A DNA stretch of 57,395 bases from the NCBI RefSeq assembly GCF_006861675.1, contig NZ_SGJB01000019.1:1-57395 (forward strand), in the 5' to 3' direction. The position numbers and the translations under genes are program-made. Below are positions 17,468 through 27,269 of the stretch, piece after piece. This DNA is from Peptacetobacter hominis. Lineage in GTDB: Bacteria > Bacillota > Clostridia > Peptostreptococcales > Peptostreptococcaceae. Below the pieces are notes generated by a model, which was not told the origin of the DNA, searched no databases, and saw nothing but the letters and a program-made list of their open reading frames with translations. Position 1 is the first letter of the stretch; the number at the start of each line of letters is the position of its first letter.

Positions 17468-18670
17468 ATGTCTAAGTTATCTTTCTTAAAAAATATGACA
17501 ATAGCTTTCTTTGAATATCCATTTAAAAGAAATAAATTTAAAAATAGAAATATATGGCTTGTGGGTGGACATGCAGGAGATATATATAATGATAACTCAA
17601 AAGCTTTTTATGAATATCTTATTGCAAATAAATCAGATGAAGTAGAAGTTTATTGGGTTATAAATGATGATAGTAAAGCTATAGATAAAATACCAGGGAA
17701 TAAACTTATCAGAGGAAGCGTAGAAAATTATCTTTATTATTATAATGCAAATGCAATTGTATTTTCTCATTCTCCATCAGCTGATATTGCGCCTTATAAT
17801 TTCGCAGTGCCAGTATTAAACAAATTTCATAAAAAAGTGATAAAAGTATATTTAAATCATGGAACAATAAGTTTTAAGAAAAGAAAACCTATGAACGCCA
17901 GATTTAAGAAACTGATAGATGAACTTCTTGCAAGCTATAATCTTGTAACTGCCAGCTCTGATTTTGAAAAAAATATAATGGTAAATGAGTGGGGAATGTG
18001 TGAAAACAGTGTAAGAATAGTTGGAAATGCAAGATATGATCTTTTAAGTATTGACGATGAAGCAGATACTTCATCAAATTCAATTTTATATACACCTACC
18101 TGGAGAGATTGGATAAAAAATAGTGATAAAAAATTTACTGATACAGATTACTGCAAAAGTATACTTGACTTTCTGAATAATAAAAAGTTAGAGGAAATTC
18201 TTAAAGAAAGAAATCTTTATATAAAATTCTATATGCACCATCTTATGCATGAATATATAGATGATATAGAACCTAATATACATAATGAAAGAGTAATTAT
18301 TCTAGATAAGAGTGTTATACTTGCAGACGAAATAAGAAAATCTCTTGCAAATATAACTGACTATTCAAGTGTAGCTATAGATTTTCTTTACATGAATAGA
18401 CCTGTACTTTTCTATCAGTTTGACATAGATGAATACAAAGAAAAAGTTGATTCATATATAGACTTAGATAATGAACTATTTGGAACAGTTGCATATAATG
18501 TAGAAGGTGCAGTAAATGGTGTAGTTGAAATGATAAATAATAATTTTTCAGCTTCAGTCAAACAAATTGATGATAGAAAAATGTTCTTTAAATACAATGA
18601 TAATAAAAATTGTGATAGAATATATAGTATCATAACAGAAAAAATAAATAAGGAGAATAGAGATGAATAA
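17468..18670 (+). CDS. CDP-glycerol glycerophosphotransferase-like (TagB/TagF family)
   Basis: 400 residues. Family marks: IWLVGGHAGDIYNDNSKAFYEYL, the conserved YLNHGTISFKKR (His general base), SSDFEKNIMVNEWGM, LYTPTWRDW, and ITDYSSVAIDFLYMNRPVLFY near the C-terminus. The family transfers glycerol- or ribitol-phosphate, and some members transfer other phospho-groups to wall polymers. No CDP-glycerol synthesis gene (tagD) lies in this window, so the donor must come from elsewhere or the substrate differs. It overlaps the next start by 8 bases. Confidence 0.85.
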   Translation: MSKLSFLKNMTIAFFEYPFKRNKFKNRNIWLVGGHAGDIYNDNSKAFYEYLIANKSDEVEVYWVINDDSKAIDKIPGNKLIRGSVENYLYYYNANAIVFSHSPSADIAPYNFAVPVLNKFHKKVIKVYLNHGTISFKKRKPMNARFKKLIDELLASYNLVTASSDFEKNIMVNEWGMCENSVRIVGNARYDLLSIDDEADTSSNSILYTPTWRDWIKNSDKKFTDTDYCKSILDFLNNKKLEEILKERNLYIKFYMHHLMHEYIDDIEPNIHNERVIILDKSVILADEIRKSLANITDYSSVAIDFLYMNRPVLFYQFDIDEYKEKVDSYIDLDNELFGTVAYNVEGAVNGVVEMINNNFSASVKQIDDRKMFFKYNDNKNCDRIYSIITEKINKENRDE

Positions 18671-19430
18671 CCTTGTATCTATAATTACTCCTATGTATAA
18701 TGCTGAAAAATATATAAAGGATACAATAGAATCTGTAATATCTCAGGAATATAAGGAATGGGAAATGATAGTTGTAGACGACTGCTCAACTGATGGCTGT
18801 ACTGAAATAGTAAAAAAATATTCGAATAAAGACAGTAGAATAAAATATATAAGATCTGAGAAAAATGGTGGTGTATCAAAAGCCAGAAATCTGGCTTTAA
18901 AAAATGCATCAGGAAGATATATTGCATTTCTTGACAGTGATGACATATGGAGTCCTGAAAAATTAAGTAGACAAATTGATTTTATGAAAAAAGAAAATGC
19001 TACAATATCATTTACATCATATGAACTTATAAATGAAGATAATGAAAGAATAGGGAAAATAATATCTGTTCCTGAAAAAGTAGATTATAAAACATTACTA
19101 AAAGGCAATATTATGGGATGTTTAACTGTCATAATAGACAGAGAAAATCTTGATCAGGAAATAAAGATGAGTGGATATAGACATGAAGATTACGTATTGT
19201 GGCTTTCTATTCTTAAACAGGGGTACTATGCATATGGCCTTAATGATGTATTAGCATTTTACAGAAAAACACCAGAGTCTCTAAGTGGCAATAAAATGAA
19301 ATCAGCTATGTGGACCTGGAATATATATAGAAATGTTGAAAAGATATCACTTATAAAATCTATTTATTACTTTATAAATTATGCAGTTAATGGCATAAAA
19401 AAATCAAAGGTAAAGGGGGGCGTAAAATAA
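18663..19430 (+). CDS. GT2-family glycosyltransferase
   Basis: 255 residues, GT-A fold: SIITPMYNAEKYI, VVDDCSTDG, and FLDSDDIW with the metal-binding Asp pair. It is a paralogue of the gene at 20349, with matching N- and C-termini (TWNIYRNVE against TWNMYRNVE). The two probably arose by duplication and could add related sugars. Its TAA stop shares a base with the next ATG. Confidence 0.88.
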   Translation: MNNLVSIITPMYNAEKYIKDTIESVISQEYKEWEMIVVDDCSTDGCTEIVKKYSNKDSRIKYIRSEKNGGVSKARNLALKNASGRYIAFLDSDDIWSPEKLSRQIDFMKKENATISFTSYELINEDNERIGKIISVPEKVDYKTLLKGNIMGCLTVIIDRENLDQEIKMSGYRHEDYVLWLSILKQGYYAYGLNDVLAFYRKTPESLSGNKMKSAMWTWNIYRNVEKISLIKSIYYFINYAVNGIKKSKVKGGVK

Positions 19431-20335
19431 TGTACGAATTACCAGTAACAATTTTTACACCTACTTACAACAGAGCTTATCTGATAGAAAGACTTTATAA
19501 AGATCTTATAAATCAGACATCAAAAGATTTTGAATGGGTTATAGTAGATGACGGAAGTAGTGATAATACAGAGGAAGTAATAGAAAAATTTATAAAAGAG
19601 AATATATTGGATATAAAATACTTTAAAAAAGAAAATGGTGGAAAGCACACTGCTATAAATTATGGAGTAGATAAAGCACGCGGAGAGCTTTTTTTCATAG
19701 TAGACAGTGATGATGGTCTTTTACCGGATAGTGTTGAAACAGTAATAAATCTTTGGAATGAAAATAAAAATATTGAAAATATATCAGGTATATCAGGTCT
19801 ATGTATTTATGAAAATGGAGATGTAATAGGTACAGAAATGCCTGATGATAAACCTATATGTAAATTTGCTGATTTATATTTTAAATACAATGTAAAAGGT
19901 GATAAAACCCTTGTATTAAAAACTGATATACTAAAGAAATATAAATTTCCAGAGCCTTCCGGAATAAAATTTCTTCCGGAAAGTGTAGTATGGTTTGAAC
20001 TTTCTAAATACTATACTGTTAGATGTATAAATAAGCCTATGATAATAAGAGAGTATCTTGAAGATGGTCTTACATATAATATGATGAGTACAAATGCAGT
20101 AAGAGGAAAAGCAACTGAATTTATGATACTTATAAATCAGCAGACGTATCCAATTACAAGGTATCCGTATATGTGGATTAAAAATTATATAAACAGAGTA
20201 AGATATTCTAAGTTGGCTGGATTTAAATATTTATCGGGTATTGATGGATTTTTTAATAAATTTATGTGTATCTTAATGTATCCCCTTGGATATTACAAAT
20301 ATGTTAAAACCAGAGATTTAGTAAAGCATAATTAA
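19430..20335 (+). CDS. GT2-family glycosyltransferase
   Basis: 301 residues: TIFTPTYNRAYLIERLYKDL, VDDGSSDNTEEV, and FIVDSDDGLLPDSV. The longer C-terminal part (FLPESVVWFELSKYYTVRCINKPMIIREY) is typical of capsule-locus members of the family. The start codon overlaps the previous stop (TAATG). Sugar specificity is unknown. Confidence 0.88.
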   Translation: MYELPVTIFTPTYNRAYLIERLYKDLINQTSKDFEWVIVDDGSSDNTEEVIEKFIKENILDIKYFKKENGGKHTAINYGVDKARGELFFIVDSDDGLLPDSVETVINLWNENKNIENISGISGLCIYENGDVIGTEMPDDKPICKFADLYFKYNVKGDKTLVLKTDILKKYKFPEPSGIKFLPESVVWFELSKYYTVRCINKPMIIREYLEDGLTYNMMSTNAVRGKATEFMILINQQTYPITRYPYMWIKNYINRVRYSKLAGFKYLSGIDGFFNKFMCILMYPLGYYKYVKTRDLVKHN

Positions 20336-20348
20336 CGAGGAGGAAAAT

Positions 20349-21101
20349 ATGAAAGAGTACATGGTATCAATAGTAACTCCCGTTTACAATGCGGAAAAAT
20401 TTCTGAAAGAAACAATAATATCTATAAAAAATCAGACGTATACAAATTGGGAACTTTTGCTTGTAGATGATTGTTCTTCGGATTCTTCACCAGAAATAAT
20501 AAAAGAGTTTTTAAAAAAAGATAATAGAATAAAATATATTAGAATGGAAAAAAATTCTGGTGCTGCGATATCAAGAAATACAGGAATAAAACATGCAGAG
20601 GGGCAGTTTATAGCATTTGTTGACAGTGATGATGTATGGGATAGTAAAAAACTTGAGACTCAGATAAATTATATGTTGAAAAATAAGGTAGGTTTTACAT
20701 TTACATCATATAGATATATGAGAGAATGTGGAATAAAAACGAATAAAATAGCAAGGGCGCCCAAAAAGATAGATTATAATGGACTTTTAAAAAATACTAT
20801 AATAGGGTGTTCAACTGTGGTGATAGATAGGAATATTATTGGTGAATTTGAGATGCCTGTGATAAAAAGAGGGCAGGATACTGCTACATGGCTTATGCTT
20901 TTAAAAAGAGAAAAGTATGCCTATGGAATAGACGAACCTCTTGTAGATTACAGACTTGTTGGAAATTCACTATCAAGCAATAAAATAAAGGCATTAAAAA
21001 GAACCTGGAACATGTACAGAAATGTTGAAGGTCTAGGACTTTTAAAATCTGCATACGTGTTTTGTTTTTATGCATTCAATGCCATAAGGAAAAGACTTTA
21101 A
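20349..21101 (+). CDS. GT2-family glycosyltransferase, paralogue of 18663
   Basis: 250 residues: SIVTPVYNAEKFLKETI, LVDDCSSDSSPEI, and FVDSDDVW. It resembles the product of 18663 along its whole length. The start is ATG 20349, following GAGGAGG. A duplicated GT2 pair separated by a different GT2 gene suggests local expansion of the repeat-unit assembly set. Confidence 0.88.
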   Translation: MKEYMVSIVTPVYNAEKFLKETIISIKNQTYTNWELLLVDDCSSDSSPEIIKEFLKKDNRIKYIRMEKNSGAAISRNTGIKHAEGQFIAFVDSDDVWDSKKLETQINYMLKNKVGFTFTSYRYMRECGIKTNKIARAPKKIDYNGLLKNTIIGCSTVVIDRNIIGEFEMPVIKRGQDTATWLMLLKREKYAYGIDEPLVDYRLVGNSLSSNKIKALKRTWNMYRNVEGLGLLKSAYVFCFYAFNAIRKRL

Positions 21102-21122
21102 TGCTTTTGATTATGGAGGTTT

Positions 21123-22418
21123 GTGATGAAAATTGCAGTAGCCGGAACAGGATATGTGGGACTTGTAACAGGAGCATGTCTTGCAGAAAAAGGACATAAT
21201 GTAATTTGTGTAGATATAGATGAAAATAAAGTAAAAAAAATGAAATCAGGCATTTCTCCAATATATGAAGAAGGTCTTGAAGAAATAATGAGAAGAAACT
21301 ATTCAAATGGAAGATTGGATTATACAACGGATTATTCGCTTGCCTACAAAAATGCTGACGTTATATTTATAGCAGTGGGGACACCTGAGAGAAGCGATGG
21401 ATCTGCCAATCTTGATTATATAAGGAAAGTTGCATCTGAGATAGCAGAGTCAATAGAAAAAAATACTCTTATTGTAATTAAATCTACAGTACCGATAGGA
21501 ACAAATGCAAAAATAGAAGAATTTTTAAGAAAAAAAATAAAAAGTGATATATATGTGGAACTTGCATCGAATCCGGAATTTCTAGCACAGGGGACAGCTG
21601 TAAGAGATACTCTTCATGCATCAAGAATAGTAATAGGAGTAGAGAGTAAGTGGGCTGAAAATATAATGAAAGAAATATATAAACCATTTGATTTACCTAT
21701 GATTATTACAAATAGAAATAGTGCTGAAATGATAAAATATGCATCAAATGATTTTCTTGCTCTTAGAATATCATATATGAATGATATAGCTAATTTATGT
21801 GAAATAGTAGGAGCCAATGTGGAAGATGTAGCTGAAGGTATGAGCTATGATGATAGAATAGGAAGTAAATTTCTTAAGGCTGGTATTGGATATGGAGGTT
21901 CATGTTTCCCAAAAGATACTAAAGCTCTTCATTGGCTTTCGTCTCAAAATGGGTATGAATTAAAAACAGTAAGAGCTGCAATAGAAGTAAATGAGCAGCA
22001 AAAAATGAAGCTTGTAAGAAAAGCATCTGAAAGAGTTGATTCTTTTGAGGGACTTAAGGTAGCTGTTTTAGGACTTACTTTTAAGCCTGGGACTGACGAT
22101 TTAAGAGAATCGCCTTCAATACCTAATATAGAATATCTTCTTGAAAGAGGCGCTCATGTAACAGTATATGATCCTGTAGGAGAAGAAAATGCAAAAAAAT
22201 TATTTGGAGATAAGGTAATATACGCTAAGTCAATTATAGAAGCAATAAAAGATTCAAGTATGTGTTTTATAATGACAGAATGGCCTGAAATAAAAAATAT
22301 AAAACCGGAAGTGTTTAAAAATGAAATGCTAGAACCATTAGTATATGATGGAAGAAACTGTTATATTCCTAAAGTTATGGAAGAGGCTGGAATAGAGTAT
22401 TACTCTATAGGAAGGTAG
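21123..22418 (+). CDS. ugd: UDP-glucose 6-dehydrogenase
   Basis: 431 residues with the N-terminal Rossmann motif GTGYVGLVTGACLAEKG, FIAVGTPERSDGSANL, the catalytic cysteine in GYGGSCFPKDTKAL, and the C-terminal UDP-binding LTFKPGTDDLRESPS. It oxidises UDP-glucose to UDP-glucuronate with NAD. Glucuronate would give the polymer negative charge. The gene at 23589 is a related but distinct dehydrogenase. Compared with C. difficile PSII, which as I recall is made of neutral hexoses plus phosphate, this points to a uronic-acid polymer. Confidence 0.93.
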   Translation: MMKIAVAGTGYVGLVTGACLAEKGHNVICVDIDENKVKKMKSGISPIYEEGLEEIMRRNYSNGRLDYTTDYSLAYKNADVIFIAVGTPERSDGSANLDYIRKVASEIAESIEKNTLIVIKSTVPIGTNAKIEEFLRKKIKSDIYVELASNPEFLAQGTAVRDTLHASRIVIGVESKWAENIMKEIYKPFDLPMIITNRNSAEMIKYASNDFLALRISYMNDIANLCEIVGANVEDVAEGMSYDDRIGSKFLKAGIGYGGSCFPKDTKALHWLSSQNGYELKTVRAAIEVNEQQKMKLVRKASERVDSFEGLKVAVLGLTFKPGTDDLRESPSIPNIEYLLERGAHVTVYDPVGEENAKKLFGDKVIYAKSIIEAIKDSSMCFIMTEWPEIKNIKPEVFKNEMLEPLVYDGRNCYIPKVMEEAGIEYYSIGR

Positions 22419-22429
22419 ATGTTTATTTT

Positions 22430-23569
22430 ATGAGGATTTGTGTAATAAGAAATGCAGAAGCTGAGATAACTACGAGTTTTTATAGAATTGTAGATGCTAT
22501 AATAGATTCTGGAAATACTCCGGTTATACTTTCGAGAAACAGAGAATGCAGCGAGATAAGTATAAATAAAAAGGAATATATTTTTAAGGATAAGCCAATA
22601 GACAATTATGAAATAAACATACCTGCCAAAAGAGGTGCTGGATTAAAAAATATATTTCAGCTGGTAATCTATCAATATATACTATTGAAGTGGTTAAAAC
22701 AAAATAGAGATAAATACGATATGGTTCATTCGTTTGATTTTGATGCAGGTCTTCCATGCAGTATTATAAATAAAAAATTAAAGTTTAGGCATATATATCA
22801 TATAGCAGATTTTTATACAGAAAGTAGAAATATGCCAGGTGTATTAAAAAAATTTTTTAGAAAACAGGAAATAAAGGTTATAGATAAAAGTGATTTTACT
22901 ATAATTTGTAATGAAGAAAGATTTGAACAGATAAAGGGATGTAATCAGCCAAATATAGAAGTAGTACACAATGTACCAGTTATAAATGAGGGACTTCTAG
23001 ATTATATAAAAAATTATAATAATAACGTGAATTCTTCAAAGTTAAGATTGTGTTATGTTGGTAAACTAAGTAAAAATAGATTTATAGAAGATGTAATAAA
23101 GGTAATATCTGAAAATAAAAATTTACATCTGGATATAGCGGGGATTGGGCCTTTTGAAGATGAGGTAAAAAACAGTGCTGAAAAATTTGAAAATATAAAT
23201 TACTATGGTAAACTTAATTACGAGGATGCTATAAAACTTTATCTCGACTGCGATATTATGTTTGCAATCTATGATCCAAAGGTTCCAAATCACAGATATT
23301 CAGCGCCAAATAAAATATATGAAGCAATGATACTTAATAAACCGATAATAGTAGCAAAAGGCACTGGTATGGATAAGATTGTAAATGAGAATAATATGGG
23401 TTATGTTATAGATTATGATAAAGAAGATTTTAAGAGAATTATATCAGAAATTATTAGTGATAGAACTACAGTAAAAAGTATGGGAATAAATGCTGGAAAT
23501 GCATACGATAAATACTGTTGGGATACTATGAAATCTAGAATTATCAATATATATAATAATCTGAAGTAA
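22430..23569 (+). CDS. GT4-family glycosyltransferase
   Basis: 379 residues, GT-B fold. The C-terminal half has LRLCYVGKLSKNRFIEDVI, LHLDIAGIGPFEDEV, and an E-x7-E-like segment near YSAPNKIYEAMILNKPIIVAKGTG. Lying between two UDP-sugar dehydrogenases, it may transfer a uronic acid. ATG 22430 has a poor ribosome site and follows the previous stop by 11 bases. Confidence 0.85.
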   Translation: MRICVIRNAEAEITTSFYRIVDAIIDSGNTPVILSRNRECSEISINKKEYIFKDKPIDNYEINIPAKRGAGLKNIFQLVIYQYILLKWLKQNRDKYDMVHSFDFDAGLPCSIINKKLKFRHIYHIADFYTESRNMPGVLKKFFRKQEIKVIDKSDFTIICNEERFEQIKGCNQPNIEVVHNVPVINEGLLDYIKNYNNNVNSSKLRLCYVGKLSKNRFIEDVIKVISENKNLHLDIAGIGPFEDEVKNSAEKFENINYYGKLNYEDAIKLYLDCDIMFAIYDPKVPNHRYSAPNKIYEAMILNKPIIVAKGTGMDKIVNENNMGYVIDYDKEDFKRIISEIISDRTTVKSMGINAGNAYDKYCWDTMKSRIINIYNNLK

Positions 23570-23588
23570 AGAATGAAAGGGGTTTGTT

Positions 23589-24815
23589 ATGAAGAAAGTA
23601 AATGTAATAGGATTGGGATATATAGGACTTCCGACAGCCCTTATGTTTGCCTCAAGTGGAGTTAAAACAGTCGGAATAGATTATAACAGAAAACTTGTGG
23701 AGACACTTACTTCAGGTGTTCCTACATTTGAGGAAGAAGGATTAGAAGAATTATTCGAAAAAGCGATTAAAAACGGAATAGAGTTTAAAAGTGAATATAC
23801 AAAAGCTGATGTGTATGTGGTAGCAGTTCCAACTCCATATATAAAAGAAAGTAAAAAAATAGATCCGTGTTATGTGGTAGCTGCTGTAGAAAGTGTACTA
23901 GATGTTTGTGACAAAGGATCTATAATATGTATAGAATCTACAGTGTCTCCAGGAACAATAGATAAATTTATAAGACCTGAGATAGAGAAAAAGGGATTTG
24001 TTATAGGAAAAGACGTTCATATAGTTCATACTCCAGAAAGAATAATACCGGGAAATATGATTTATGAACTTGAAAATAACTCAAGAACTATAGGATGTGA
24101 TGACAAAGAAATAGGAAATATAGTAAAGGATTTATATTCTAGTTTCTGTAAAGGCGAAATAGTTATAACAGATATCAAATCTGCGGAAATGTCAAAAGTA
24201 ATAGAAAATACATATAGAGATATAAATATAGCCTTTGCAAATGAGCTGACTAAAATCTGTAGAAAAGATAATATGGATGTATACGAGATTATAAAAATAG
24301 CTAATATGCATCCAAGGGTAAATATACTAAATCCTGGACCTGGAGTTGGAGGTCATTGTATTTCAGTAGATCCATGGTTTTTAGTTGGAGACTATCCTGG
24401 ACTTACCAATCTTATATGGGAAGCCAGAAAGATAAATGATTCTATGCCATCTTTTGTACTAAAGAGAATAAGCGATATTATGAAAGAGCATGGAATAAAA
24501 GATGTAACAAAGGTAGGATTATATGGTATAACATATAAAGAGAATGTAGATGATACTAGAGAAAGTCCTACACTTCAGTTGATTTCTAAAATGGAGGAAA
24601 ATCTTGCATATGGAATAAAATCATATGATCCATTTGTAAAAGAAAATATACTGGATAATCAATATATGGATTTTGAAGAATTTATAAAAGATGTTGAAAT
24701 AGTAGTTATAATGGTAGGGCATGACCATATAAAAGAAAATATGCATAAATTAGAAGGTAAGTTTATATTAGATACAAAAAATATATGTAATCTAAGCAAT
24801 ACATATAAACTGTAA
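23589..24815 (+). CDS. wecC: UDP-N-acetyl-D-mannosamine dehydrogenase
   Basis: 408 residues: the Rossmann start NVIGLGYIGLPTALMFASSG, VAVPTPYIKESKKIDPCYV, and the catalytic cysteine in GPGVGGHCISVDPWFL, which is the WecC-type signature and differs from the ugd form. The C-terminal domain holds YGITYKENVDDTRESP. With the epimerase that follows it would turn UDP-GlcNAc into UDP-ManNAcA. Confidence 0.92.
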   Translation: MKKVNVIGLGYIGLPTALMFASSGVKTVGIDYNRKLVETLTSGVPTFEEEGLEELFEKAIKNGIEFKSEYTKADVYVVAVPTPYIKESKKIDPCYVVAAVESVLDVCDKGSIICIESTVSPGTIDKFIRPEIEKKGFVIGKDVHIVHTPERIIPGNMIYELENNSRTIGCDDKEIGNIVKDLYSSFCKGEIVITDIKSAEMSKVIENTYRDINIAFANELTKICRKDNMDVYEIIKIANMHPRVNILNPGPGVGGHCISVDPWFLVGDYPGLTNLIWEARKINDSMPSFVLKRISDIMKEHGIKDVTKVGLYGITYKENVDDTRESPTLQLISKMEENLAYGIKSYDPFVKENILDNQYMDFEEFIKDVEIVVIMVGHDHIKENMHKLEGKFILDTKNICNLSNTYKL

Positions 24816-24832
24816 TTTTATGGAGGATTATA

Positions 24833-25936
24833 ATGAAGAAGGTAATGCTTGTATTCGGTACAAGGCCAGAAGCAATAAAAATGTGTCCCCTTGTAAATGA
24901 GTTCAAAAGCAGAAAAGGAATAAAAACCATAGTATGTGTTACAGGACAACACAAGGAGATGCTGAATCAGGTTTTGGACGTTTTTAATATTGTACCAGAT
25001 TACAATCTTAATATAATGAAAGATAATCAGACACTATTTGATATAACACAGAATATACTATACAAAATACAAATGGTTCTTGAAAAAGAAAAACCGGATA
25101 TTATATTTGTACATGGTGATACCTCTACAACATTTATAACTTCATTAGCTTCATTTTATATGCAGATACCAGTTGCACATGTGGAAGCTGGTTTGAGAAC
25201 ATATAATATATATTCTCCATTCCCAGAAGAATTTAATAGACAAGCGACCGGTATAATAGCTAAGTATCACTTTGCGCCGACTGAAAAATCTAAAATGAAT
25301 CTAATTTCAGAAGGGAAAAATCCGGAAGATATATATATAACTGGAAATACGGCTATAGATGCCTTAAAAACAACAATAAAGGACAGTTATTATAACGAAT
25401 ATATAGAGTGGGCTGAAGGGAGCAGATTGGTAGTACTTACAGCTCATAGAAGAGAAAATCTTGGAAAACCTCTTGAAAATATTTTTAAGGCTATCAAAAG
25501 AATCGTCGATGAGTATACGGATGTAAAAGTAATATATCCAATACATATGAATCCTAAAATAAGAAAGGTAGCAAAGGATATTTTAGGAAATCACGATAGG
25601 ATAAAAATTGTAGATCCTTTCGATGTCGTAGATTTCCATAATATTTTAAACAAATCTTTCTTGATACTTACGGATAGCGGTGGAATACAGGAAGAAGCAC
25701 CATCTCTTGGAAAACCGGTATTAGTCCTAAGAGATACAACGGAAAGACCTGAGGGGATAAAGGCTGGAACATTAAAACTCATAGGAACAAATGAAGACAA
25801 TGTATATTATAAATTCAAGGAATTACTAGACAATAAAGAAGAATATGATAGAATGAGTAAAGCCTCAAATCCATATGGAGATGGTTTTGCATCTAAAAGA
25901 ATAGTAGATATAATTGAAAATAATATTATAAGATAA
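24833..25936 (+). CDS. wecB: UDP-N-acetylglucosamine 2-epimerase (non-hydrolysing)
   Basis: 367 residues. Marks: FGTRPEAIKMCPLV, VHGDTSTTFITSLASFY, HVEAGLRTYNIYSPFPEEFN, LTAHRRENLG, and DSGGIQEEAPSLGKPVLVLR. It forms UDP-ManNAc from UDP-GlcNAc, feeding the WecC step encoded 17 bases upstream. It is the last gene before a clear terminator, which marks the end of the main polymer operon. Confidence 0.95.
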   Translation: MKKVMLVFGTRPEAIKMCPLVNEFKSRKGIKTIVCVTGQHKEMLNQVLDVFNIVPDYNLNIMKDNQTLFDITQNILYKIQMVLEKEKPDIIFVHGDTSTTFITSLASFYMQIPVAHVEAGLRTYNIYSPFPEEFNRQATGIIAKYHFAPTEKSKMNLISEGKNPEDIYITGNTAIDALKTTIKDSYYNEYIEWAEGSRLVVLTAHRRENLGKPLENIFKAIKRIVDEYTDVKVIYPIHMNPKIRKVAKDILGNHDRIKIVDPFDVVDFHNILNKSFLILTDSGGIQEEAPSLGKPVLVLRDTTERPEGIKAGTLKLIGTNEDNVYYKFKELLDNKEEYDRMSKASNPYGDGFASKRIVDIIENNIIR

Positions 25937-25965
25937 AAGATGCAGTTTTTGCTGTATCTTTTTTA
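25935..25965 (+). terminator. Terminator of the main polymer operon
   Basis: AAAAGATGCAG-TTTTTG-CTGTATCTTTT (one wobble pair) followed by T-rich sequence. Confidence 0.8.
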
Positions 25966-26015
25966 TTTTTATTATATTTCACTATTTATTTATATTAAAG
26001 TTACGTTTGATGATG

Positions 26016-26021
26016 TATAAT
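26016..26021 (+). promoter_or_regulatory. -10 element of the second polymer-gene group
   Basis: TATAAT about 45 bases before ATG 26067; no clear -35. Its position argues against translation from the in-frame ATG at 26007. Confidence 0.35.
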
Positions 26022-26066
26022 AAAATTATTGTGTATTCGCAATATATAGAAAGGAATATGATAATT

Positions 26067-27269
26067 ATGAGAATATTATATATTGTCAATATGGATGAGA
26101 ATAACAGAAAAGGTCTTTTTATGGCAACACATGAGAAGATAAAGGAAATAATGAAGTGTCATCCAGAAAATGAATATGAAATAATATCAGTACAGTTCTG
26201 TGATAAAGGTATTTTTCGATTTTTAAAAAAACTTACAGGTAAAAAAACATATGACAGAACATCAGATGAATTTATCTATGATGCTGTCAAATATAGAAAA
26301 GTATATCTTAGTATAGATTTAAAAAGTAAAGAAATAGAAAAAAAAGATGACGATCAATTCAGATTTAAAGAGTTTTTCGAGCAATGTTCAGATAGTATAG
26401 AAAAATGTGATATGATAAGTTGCCATTGGGGATATCCTCATGGAAGAATAGCTTATTGGGCTAATAAAATATATAAAAAGCCATATATAGTTACGTATCA
26501 TGGAAGTGATGTACATACTATGCCTTTTGCAGATGAAAGTATAAGGAAAAAAGTTCTTGAAGTAATGAATAACGCGGTACAGAATATCTTTGTCAGTAGA
26601 AAACTTATGGAAACTGCCAGAGAACTTGGACATGCAAAAGATAATTGTACAGCTTCAAGAAATGGTGTAAATGCAGAAAAATTCGGAATTATATCTGAAG
26701 ATAAAATAAAAGAAATTAAAGAAAAATACAAAATAAGTGGCAAGGTAGTAGGATTTGCTGGAGCAGTAAATCAAGTTAAAAGAGCTGACAGAATAGATGT
26801 CATATTTGAGAGTATAAAAAAACAGGATCCTGATACAGAGTATACATACCTTGTGGTAGGAGATGGACCATTAAAATCATCTCTTGAAAGTAGATGTAAA
26901 GAAAAAAATCTGAATGTAGTATTTACAGGAAATCAGGATACTGATGGAGTAAGAGATTTTATGAATGTTATGGATGTTATGATTATTCCAAGTAGAAGAG
27001 AAGGTTTTGGATGTGTTGTAACAGAGGCAAATGCATGTGGTGCATCTGTAGTAGGAAGTGACGCAGGCGGTATTCCAGAGGCTATAGGAATTGAAGATAA
27101 TGTAATCAATGATGGTGAGAATTTTGAAAAAAGAATGGCTAAAAGGATAATAGATGTAATACATAGTGAAATAAATAGAAAAGAGTTATCAGATTTTACA
27201 AGAAATAATTTTTCGTGGGAAAAAATAGCTGAAGTCGAGTATAAATTTTATGTGGAAGGAGAGAAATAA
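26067..27269 (+). CDS. GT4-family glycosyltransferase
   Basis: 400 residues, GT-B fold. N-terminal MRILYIVNMDENNRKGLF, acceptor-side ISCHWGYPHGRIAYW and TYHGSDVHTMPF, and the donor-site segment IPSRREGFGCVVTEANACGASVVGSDAGGIPEAIG, with the conserved glutamates. I chose ATG 26067 (AAGGA 11 bases upstream) over in-frame ATGs at 26007 and 26058. It starts a second transcription unit whose stop overlaps the next ATG (TAATG). Confidence 0.88.
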   Translation: MRILYIVNMDENNRKGLFMATHEKIKEIMKCHPENEYEIISVQFCDKGIFRFLKKLTGKKTYDRTSDEFIYDAVKYRKVYLSIDLKSKEIEKKDDDQFRFKEFFEQCSDSIEKCDMISCHWGYPHGRIAYWANKIYKKPYIVTYHGSDVHTMPFADESIRKKVLEVMNNAVQNIFVSRKLMETARELGHAKDNCTASRNGVNAEKFGIISEDKIKEIKEKYKISGKVVGFAGAVNQVKRADRIDVIFESIKKQDPDTEYTYLVVGDGPLKSSLESRCKEKNLNVVFTGNQDTDGVRDFMNVMDVMIIPSRREGFGCVVTEANACGASVVGSDAGGIPEAIGIEDNVINDGENFEKRMAKRIIDVIHSEINRKELSDFTRNNFSWEKIAEVEYKFYVEGEK

